Source of the DNA: Planctomycetota bacterium
GTDB taxonomy: Bacteria > Planctomycetota > Phycisphaerae > UBA1845
Direction of reading: 5' to 3'
NCBI GenBank assembly: GCA_024277835.1
Contig: JAJRUK010000314.1
Span: 1 to 10,509 of the forward strand
Length of the DNA stretch: 10,509 nt
In this document: positions 6,395-10,509 of the stretch, in pieces
Layout: each line of letters starts with the position of its first letter
How positions within the stretch are numbered: the first letter of the stretch is position 1
Made by a program: the position numbers and the translations under genes
The notes under the pieces: generated by a model
What the model was told of the DNA's origin: nothing
Database searches by the model: none
What the model saw: only the letters and a program-made list of their open reading frames with translations

Positions 6395-7570
6395 ATGAAC
6401 GCTCCGGGATGGCTGCAACGGTTCCTCAACGAACGCTACAACATGGAGGTCGCCAATACCTTCATTGACAAGCAAATGCACAAGCGTCTGCCGCCGCATA
6501 CGGGGTGGCTGCACATTTTTGGCAGCTTGTCGCTTCTATTATTCATCAGCCAGACAATCACGGGCATCCTCCTTCTGATTTACTATCGCCCAACGCCCGA
6601 CGAAGCGCATGCGTCGATTCAATACATCACGGGTGAGGCGCATTTTGGGTGGCTATATCGCCAGGTCCATGCGTGGGGCGCGTCGCTCATGATCCTTGGG
6701 CTGACGCTACATATGATCCGCACGTATTTCATGGGGTCGTACAAAAAGCCGCGCGAGCTTACATGGATGACGGGCGTGATGATTTTCGTTGTTACGATCA
6801 CGTTCGGATTTACCGGTTATCTGTTGCCGTGGAATCAGATTGCGTTCTGGGCGACGACCGTTGGTACGGAATCCGCCGCCAAGGTTCCTTACATCGGGGG
6901 CTGGTTGCAATACTGCTTGCGAGGCGGCGATGCGGTGACCGGCGAGACGCTATCGCGCTTCTTTGTCGTGCATGTGATCATTTTGCCGTGGGTGTTGACG
7001 GGGTTGATCGCGGTTCATCTGTTCCTGATGCGCGCGACGAATCTTGCGACGATGGAACGCGTCGGCGAAGAGAAGAAGACACCCGAAGAGTGCGGCATTC
7101 CGTTCTTCCCCGTTCATGTTGCGAAAGAAGGCGTTGTTGCGGTATTACTGATCGCGGTGCTTGTGACGCTTTCGGTTCTTTCGCCGTGGGAGATTGGCGA
7201 ACCAGCCAACCCGCTGAGCACACCTCCGCATATCAAGCCGGAATGGTACTTCCTGCCGAGCTATCAGCTTTTGAAGTATTTCCAGGGGCCATACGGTGCG
7301 TTCATGGGGATCATCGCCTGTTCGGTTCCGTTTGCGCTGCTATTCTTCTGGCCCATGCTCGATCGCGGGAAAGAGCGCCACCCCAGAAAGCGGCCTCTCG
7401 CCGTCGGGTTTGGTCTGATCGGGTTGATCTCCGCGCTCGCGCTGGGTTACCTCGGCCACGTTTCGGGGTTGGAGAAGTCCTACTTCGGCGCTCGCTACCA
7501 CTTCAGCGAAAAAGGCTGGCCAACGCGCATAGCGGATGATGCCCCGCCGAGCGATTCGGGCGGGCATTAG
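6395..7570 (+). CDS. Cytochrome b, fused b6/subunit IV type
   Basis: ATG 6395 gives 391 residues; AGGA at 6381-6384 is 10 bases upstream. GTG 6389, two codons earlier, is only 4 bases from it and is less likely but not excluded. Heme b ligands are visible: His92 and His106 (13 residues between) in helix B, His193 and His208 (14 between) in helix D; the 14-residue gap is the b6f-type spacing. PEWY, the Qo-site motif, is at 282-285. The PPH segment (33-35) resembles cytochrome b6, but Ile41 occupies the place of the Cys that attaches the extra heme c of b6f. Subunit IV-like sequence continues in the same chain, with a further C-terminal helix (about 334-355). It oxidises quinol with the Rieske protein and moves protons across the inner membrane. 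Confidence 0.96.
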   Translation: MNAPGWLQRFLNERYNMEVANTFIDKQMHKRLPPHTGWLHIFGSLSLLLFISQTITGILLLIYYRPTPDEAHASIQYITGEAHFGWLYRQVHAWGASLMILGLTLHMIRTYFMGSYKKPRELTWMTGVMIFVVTITFGFTGYLLPWNQIAFWATTVGTESAAKVPYIGGWLQYCLRGGDAVTGETLSRFFVVHVIILPWVLTGLIAVHLFLMRATNLATMERVGEEKKTPEECGIPFFPVHVAKEGVVAVLLIAVLVTLSVLSPWEIGEPANPLSTPPHIKPEWYFLPSYQLLKYFQGPYGAFMGIIACSVPFALLFFWPMLDRGKERHPRKRPLAVGFGLIGLISALALGYLGHVSGLEKSYFGARYHFSEKGWPTRIADDAPPSDSGGH

Positions 7571-7759
7571 ACCCTATTGGATACAATCGTCGTCGCCACG
7601 TTGCGATATCTTCCCCGGCGACTGTAGGTCGGGTCATCGACCCGACATTCTGGAGTGTCAATTTGTGGCACAACAATAGGGTCAGGCATCGTAGGCAATA
7701 TTCAGAAGCGATGGTGGGCAATAGCCCACCCTACCGCGTGCCTGATCTACGGAACTTAT
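7571..7759. repeat. Dyad-rich intergenic stretch after cytochrome b
   Basis: Several inverted repeats are packed here. GTCGGGTC (7628-7635) pairs with GACCCGAC (7639-7646) around a 3-base loop. TCAGGCA (7682-7688) pairs with TGCCTGA (7739-7745); inside it GTAGG (7691-7695) faces CCTAC (7730-7734), and GGTGGGC (7713-7719) pairs with GCCCACC (7724-7730) around AATA. ACCCTATTG directly after the cytochrome b stop (7571-7579) is complementary to CAATAGGGT (7674-7682). The pattern fits short palindromic intergenic repeats; the first hairpin could also help end the operon transcript, although no T tract follows. Confidence 0.55.
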
Positions 7760-7963
7760 TCAATGCTTACGAGTACTCCACGCATATCGAAAGAAATCAA
7801 CAAGTGCGCCAAGAGCTAAGGCTCCAAGATACGAGCCTACGAAGAAAGCTTTCGTTCTCCACCATGTCAGATCTCCAGCTGTGGCATAAACCCCGCACAG
7901 AACAACAAAGTTAAGTGAGGCAAGCGCTACGAATTTAAACAGCGTTCTTCGACGAAATATCAT
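7760..7963 (-). CDS. Small two-helix membrane protein, unknown function
   Basis: From ATG 7963 this encodes 67 residues. A good ribosome site (TAGGAG, 7975-7970 on the minus strand) lies 6 bases before the ATG; an in-frame TTG at 7969 overlaps that region and is unlikely. The protein starts with a basic MIFRRR and has two hydrophobic segments (about 11-29 and 40-60) joined by a short loop containing TWWRTK, ending with basic residues. The pattern predicts two inner-membrane helices with both ends in the cytoplasm. I recognise no family. It stands alone, opposite in direction to its neighbours, between the cytochrome b operon and the peroxide regulator. The ribosome site and coherent topology argue for a real gene; the small size leaves doubt. 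Confidence 0.6.
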   Translation of the reverse strand: MIFRRRTLFKFVALASLNFVVLCGVYATAGDLTWWRTKAFFVGSYLGALALGALVDFFRYAWSTRKH

Positions 7964-8129
7964 ATCCAACTCCTACAAACGTACCCCCCAGTGACCACTG
8001 AATCGCTCGGTCCTGTAAACCGCGGACAGTCACCTATTATCCCGATACGGCCGAATCTCGTCACGCGAACAGCTTACCCGATCATGCGCGAAGGCTGCAC
8101 AGGGGGCGGTTCTCGAAACTTGATCCCTC

Positions 8130-8158
8130 TTGACACTTACTACCAGATGCAATAATAT
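8130..8158 (+). promoter_or_regulatory. Sigma-70-type promoter of the PerR-like gene
   Basis: TTGACA (8130-8135), a perfect -35 box, is followed after exactly 17 bases by TAATAT (8153-8158), which matches TATAAT at four of six positions. Transcription would begin near 8165-8167, only a few bases before the predicted start codon at 8169, so the mRNA would be essentially leaderless. This is the clearest promoter in the window. Confidence 0.75.
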
Positions 8159-8169
8159 TTCATCTGGTA
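8141..8169. promoter_or_regulatory. 29-bp palindromic operator overlapping the -10 box and start codon
   Basis: TACCAGATG (8141-8149) is mirrored exactly by CATCTGGTA (8161-8169). The centre AATAATATT (8151-8159) is symmetric about the same base, 8155, so only the pair 8150/8160 breaks a 29-bp palindrome. It covers the spacer end, the -10 box and the first base of the ATG. It is placed ideally for autorepression by the Fur-family protein encoded just downstream. It does not closely match the standard PerR or Fur box sequences. Confidence 0.7.
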
Positions 8170-8684
8170 TGAATAGCCAGCAAAGCAGCATCCAGGGGCA
8201 ATTACGGCGATTCGAGGCATTGTGTCGGGATCAAGGGCTTCCGGTGACCGTTCAGCGGCGGACCGTGCTGGAAACCGTGCTGGGTCGGGATGACCATCCG
8301 ACGGCTGACCAGATTTATGAGGATGTTGTTGCGCGGGTCGCGGGCATCTCTCGGACGACGGTGTATCGGGTACTCGATATGCTGGTGCGGTTTGGCATGA
8401 TTACCAAAGCATGTCATCCCGGGGCGATGGCCCGGTTCGATGGGAACACCGAGCGTCATCATCATCTCGTCTGCCTCCGCTGCGATCGCGTTATCGACCT
8501 CGTTGACGAACGACTCGACGCGCTCGAACTACCCGATACCGGTCATCTTGATTTTGAGATCACCGACCTTCGCGTTCAACTTTACGGAGTCTGCGCCAAC
8601 TGTCGCAACGAAGCGACCGCAAGCAAACCTGTCACCGATGAAACGGGTGCAGTATTGAATCCCAAGAAAAGAGAGAAAAACTAA
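8169..8684 (+). CDS. perR: Fur-family regulator, PerR-like peroxide sensor
   Basis: From ATG 8169 the protein has 171 residues; a TTG frame opening at 8130 coincides with the -35 box and cannot be the start if that promoter is used. The N-terminal winged helix includes SRTTVYRVLDML (61-72), the Fur recognition helix. Two CxxC pairs (Cys102/105, Cys142/145) form the usual structural zinc site. Aligned by eye with Bacillus subtilis PerR, the regulatory-metal ligands His37, Asp85, His91, His93 and Asp104 correspond to His43, Asp91, His97, His99 and Asp110. Asp at the last position, rather than Glu, is the feature linked to peroxide sensing by metal-catalysed histidine oxidation. No Shine-Dalgarno is seen, consistent with leaderless translation. 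It probably represses itself and perhaps the peroxidase-like gene 137 bases downstream. Confidence 0.88.
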   Translation: MNSQQSSIQGQLRRFEALCRDQGLPVTVQRRTVLETVLGRDDHPTADQIYEDVVARVAGISRTTVYRVLDMLVRFGMITKACHPGAMARFDGNTERHHHLVCLRCDRVIDLVDERLDALELPDTGHLDFEITDLRVQLYGVCANCRNEATASKPVTDETGAVLNPKKREKN

Positions 8685-8732
8685 GAACGACCCGAACAGG
8701 ATGTAGAACAAGTGTGAAACCGGTGCGCTGCG

Positions 8733-8774
8733 TCCTGCTTCGGCACTTTACACCGGTTACAAACCGGTGCCACA
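8733..8774. repeat. Palindromic repeat, copy 1, upstream of the diheme peroxidase
   Basis: The core holds CACCGGTT (8751-8758), ACA, AACCGGTG (8762-8769), an 8-bp stem. Bases 8748-8774 are identical to 10259-10285, and weaker similarity reaches back through CTGCTTC (8735-8741 and 10246-10252) at the same 1511-base offset. A third half-site, AACCGGTG at 8718-8725, could pair with 8751-8758 instead. Downstream lies a separate AT-rich dyad. This looks like a REP-type dispersed repeat; no T tract directly follows, so a terminator role is less likely. Confidence 0.75.
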
Positions 8775-8795
8775 TTGAAAAACTTCGTTTTTCAA
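8775..8795. repeat. AT-rich 9-3-9 palindrome before the diheme peroxidase gene
   Basis: TTGAAAAAC (8775-8783) is complementary to GTTTTTCAA (8787-8795) around TTC. It lies 26 bases before the peroxidase start codon, directly after the first palindromic repeat. It may be part of the repeat, a hairpin in the leader, or an operator; its sequence differs from the dyad at the PerR-like promoter, so no regulator is assigned. Confidence 0.5.
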
Positions 8796-8821
8796 ATGCA
8801 CGTAGAAAGGAAGAAAAGATC

Positions 8822-10234
8822 ATGAAACGTAAACGGAAGCAACAGAGTCTGCGAACGACAACAAGAGTGCTCGCGGCGACCCTCATTGTAACCTCGCTTG
8901 GCGTCGTTTCGACAAAGGCTACAGCACAATCCTCCACGAGCTACGCCCCCGTCGCGGGCAAGGAGGATTTCCAGAAGACGATGGCGCGAATGAAAGCAGC
9001 CAAAGCCGACGTAATGGAACGGGAGATGAAATTGTTGAGGCAGCGATACGACCTCAGCGATCGCCCGGCGGCGGTCACAATGTCGCGAGGGAAGCCGGTG
9101 CAAGAGGGCGTTCGCGTGAAGCTACCGGCGGGCACAACGTGGGACATGCTCGCCAACATGACCCCGCAAGCGATTCGCGAAAAAGACCTGTTTCCGAAGG
9201 GTTTTCTACCTCTTCCGCACCCGAACCACGCCGAAGGGGGCATGGTTTTCCCAAAGCATCACATCGACGAGATCAAGCGTCAGGAAGGCCGGGACTTGAC
9301 TCGCTTTGACCTGGACTACGACTTGCCGACGCACTTTCTGCCCGAGTATCCGCCGCCGATGTATCTCACGACGCGACCGGACCTGGGCGATGTCTCCCAA
9401 GGCAAGGTTGTCACCATCGATAACTATTACGAACTGTTCAACGGCATCTTGAACCCCAAACAGATCGAAGGCCTCCGCCTGCTGGTGACGCCATTCCCGC
9501 AGCAGCAATTTAACCAGACCGCAGACCGCCGTTCGGTCAAACCGCATCGCGGTGTCACCTGTCTTGACTGCCACGTGAACGGTCACACAAATGCCGCGAC
9601 ACACCTTGTCGGTGACATCAGGCCACAGGCGTTTCGACACGGTCTGGATACGCCGCCGCTTCGAGGGGTCAACATACAACGGTTGTTCGGGTCGCAACGA
9701 GCGTTGAAAACCGTCGAAGATTTTACCGAGTTCGAGCAGCGGGCAGCTTACTTCGACGGCGACCCCGTGATCGCAATGAAGAAAGGGGTCAACATTCTCG
9801 ACCGGGGGAGTCAGGTTCACTTCATGGCGGAGATGGAGCAGATTTTTGACTTCCCGCCAGCGCCAAAGCTTGATATCTTTGGCAAACTCAACCCCGACCT
9901 CGCCACGAGATCAGAACTACGAGGACAAGAGGTGTTCTTTAATAAGGGTCGCTGTTCCGAATGTCACCCGGCTCCGTTCTATACGGACAATCTGATGCAC
10001 AATCTTCAGACGCAGCGGTTCTTTACTCAACGGATGACGAATGGTCGGATGGCGACCGGTGATGGCCCTATCAAGACGTTTCCACTGCGCGGCATCAAGG
10101 ATTCTCCGCCGTATCTTCACGACAGGCGACTGTTGACGCTTGAAGATAGCGTGGAGTTTTTCAACTTGGTGACTGGCGTGAAGTTGACCGAGCAGGAGAA
10201 GAAAGACCTGGTCGCGTTCTTGCGATGCTTGTAA
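8822..10234 (+). CDS. Diheme cytochrome c, MauG/cytochrome c peroxidase family
   Basis: ATG 8822 follows AGGAAG (8808-8813) by 8 bases and opens a clear signal peptide (MKRKRKQQ, hydrophobic core, ATA then QSS near residue 33), so the upstream in-frame opening at 8714 is rejected. The protein has 470 residues and two CxxCH motifs, CLDCH at 247 and CSECH at 378. The end (RGQEVFFNKGRCSECH, GDGPIKTFPLRG, YLHDRRLLTLED, DLVAFLRCL) matches diheme cytochrome c peroxidases. A weaker copy of the pattern follows heme 1 (TPPLRG at about 277, LKTVEDFTEF), the two-domain layout of the family. About 210 mature residues without heme precede heme 1, far more than in ordinary peroxidases. It probably reduces hydrogen peroxide in the periplasm with electrons from c-type cytochromes, or acts as another MauG-like oxidase. 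The PerR-like gene just upstream supports a peroxide role. Confidence 0.88.
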   Translation: MKRKRKQQSLRTTTRVLAATLIVTSLGVVSTKATAQSSTSYAPVAGKEDFQKTMARMKAAKADVMEREMKLLRQRYDLSDRPAAVTMSRGKPVQEGVRVKLPAGTTWDMLANMTPQAIREKDLFPKGFLPLPHPNHAEGGMVFPKHHIDEIKRQEGRDLTRFDLDYDLPTHFLPEYPPPMYLTTRPDLGDVSQGKVVTIDNYYELFNGILNPKQIEGLRLLVTPFPQQQFNQTADRRSVKPHRGVTCLDCHVNGHTNAATHLVGDIRPQAFRHGLDTPPLRGVNIQRLFGSQRALKTVEDFTEFEQRAAYFDGDPVIAMKKGVNILDRGSQVHFMAEMEQIFDFPPAPKLDIFGKLNPDLATRSELRGQEVFFNKGRCSECHPAPFYTDNLMHNLQTQRFFTQRMTNGRMATGDGPIKTFPLRGIKDSPPYLHDRRLLTLEDSVEFFNLVTGVKLTEQEKKDLVAFLRCL

Positions 10235-10243
10235 CGTGACATC

Positions 10244-10285
10244 TTCTGCTTCAGGGTCTTACACCGGTTACAAACCGGTGCCACA
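10244..10285. repeat. Palindromic repeat, copy 2, downstream of the diheme peroxidase
   Basis: This is the second copy of the element at 8733-8774, with 27 identical bases (10259-10285) including the stem CACCGGTT (10262-10269) and AACCGGTG (10273-10280). It begins 9 bases after the peroxidase stop. Six bases after its conserved stem region comes TTTTT, so this copy could weakly act as a terminator. Confidence 0.75.
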
Positions 10286-10305
10286 CTTTTTCAACAACCT
10301 GTTAC

Positions 10306-10345
10306 CGGCTGTGGTGCGTACTCCGAGCGAGCCGCACCACAGCCG
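10306..10345. terminator. Strong GC-rich hairpin between converging genes
   Basis: CGGCTGTGGTGCG (10306-10318) pairs perfectly with CGCACCACAGCCG (10333-10345) around a 14-base loop. It lies 7 bases after the stop of the minus-strand gene and 71 bases after the peroxidase stop. There is no T tract on either strand, so it may be a dispersed palindromic repeat that also limits read-through. Confidence 0.5.
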
Positions 10346-10352
10346 ATCGGTT

Positions 10353-10509
10353 TCATCGACCTGTGTCTGTCGCATCTGCCACGCCCAGCGAAACAAGCGT
10401 CCGCCTGGGTCGTTTTAGAATCAGATTCCAGACGCTGCCCGCTACGAGACATGCTACGCCGAGGTACAGGGCTGGCGTCACGCTCCAGACAAGACGCCCC
10501 GCGATGATG
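10353..10509 (-). CDS. C-terminal end of an unknown membrane protein, cut by the right edge
   Basis: On the minus strand a frame open from the window edge runs 51 codons to a TGA at 10355-10353. The visible residues begin IIAGRLVWSVTPALYLGVAC and continue with LVAGSVWNLILKRPRRTLV, that is, a hydrophobic helix followed by a basic patch, then a polar tail ending DATDTGR. This is what the last transmembrane helix and cytoplasmic tail of an inner-membrane protein look like. The start and the rest of the protein lie outside. No family was recognised. Support is the coherent membrane-protein character and the hairpin just after the stop; the short length leaves real doubt. Confidence 0.45.
   Translation of the reverse strand, partial: IIAGRLVWSVTPALYLGVACLVAGSVWNLILKRPRRTLVSLGVADATDTGR

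Noticed and set aside
6649..7539. 296-codon open frame on the plus strand overlapping cytochrome b
   Set aside because: It lies in another frame of a confidently identified gene, has no family features and reads as an Arg/Asp-rich shadow of the codon pattern.
7571..7759. CRISPR-like array in the palindrome cluster
   Set aside because: The dyads differ in sequence and there are no regularly spaced direct repeats with unique spacers.
7663..7914. 83-codon plus-strand frame after cytochrome b
   Set aside because: It reads through the nested palindromes and is antisense to the small membrane protein, which has the better ribosome site and protein character.
8714..8821. 36-codon N-terminal extension of the diheme peroxidase
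   Set aside because: It is encoded by the repeat sequence, would bury the clear signal peptide, and the ATG at 8822 has a well-spaced ribosome site.
10236..10418. 60-codon plus-strand frame after the peroxidase
   Set aside because: It is built from the palindromic repeat and hairpin sequence, contains no domain, and competes with a more protein-like frame on the minus strand. Its single CRICH motif looks accidental because no signal peptide or heme-protein context accompanies it.

Overview
This 10.5-kb window is a bacterial electron-transfer region packed with c-type cytochromes. About 26 heme-binding motifs of the CxxCH type are spread over five genes, next to a Rieske iron-sulfur protein and a cytochrome b. 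The composition is moderately GC-rich. Together with the short dyad repeats between genes, the multiheme cytochromes and the bc-type complex without an ordinary cytochrome c1, this suggests a Planctomycetota-like organism from an anoxic or redox-interface habitat. That assignment is inference; no rRNA or other taxonomic marker is present. No tRNA, CRISPR array, transposase or phage gene was seen.

Region 1 (1-3298, plus strand) is a translationally coupled operon entering from the left edge. It holds the 3' part of a large multiheme cytochrome (11 motifs visible, one more inferred just outside), a tetraheme cytochrome that looks like a stand-alone copy of the large protein's N-terminal module, and an NHL-type beta-propeller probably anchored as a lipoprotein. 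Both junctions are ATGA stop/start overlaps. Region 2 (3299-4091) holds a convergent, very basic tetraheme cytochrome of the c554 type on the minus strand; a long nested hairpin separates the two converging genes.

Region 3 (4476-7570, plus strand) is a three-gene operon: a nonaheme cytochrome c with a C-terminal membrane anchor, a Tat-exported Rieske protein, and a fused cytochrome b (b6 plus subunit IV in one chain). It reads as a quinol oxidising bc-type complex whose cytochrome c1/f is replaced by a multiheme wire. Rieske residues Ser and Tyr that raise the cluster potential in mitochondrial-type proteins are Ala and Phe here, which fits a low-potential (menaquinone) chain.

Region 4 (7571-10509) is more loosely packed. 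It has a dyad-rich intergenic stretch, a 67-residue two-helix membrane protein on the minus strand, a PerR-like peroxide regulator with a striking promoter/operator/start-codon arrangement, a diheme peroxidase-like cytochrome flanked by two copies of a palindromic repeat, and the C-terminal end of an unknown membrane protein on the minus strand at the right edge.

Working model (inference): menaquinol is oxidised by the Rieske/cytochrome b unit, electrons pass through the nonaheme subunit to the basic tetraheme carrier, and onward to the large multiheme/tetraheme/propeller set, which may sit at the outer face of the cell. The PerR-peroxidase pair would protect this heme- and iron-rich machinery from hydrogen peroxide.
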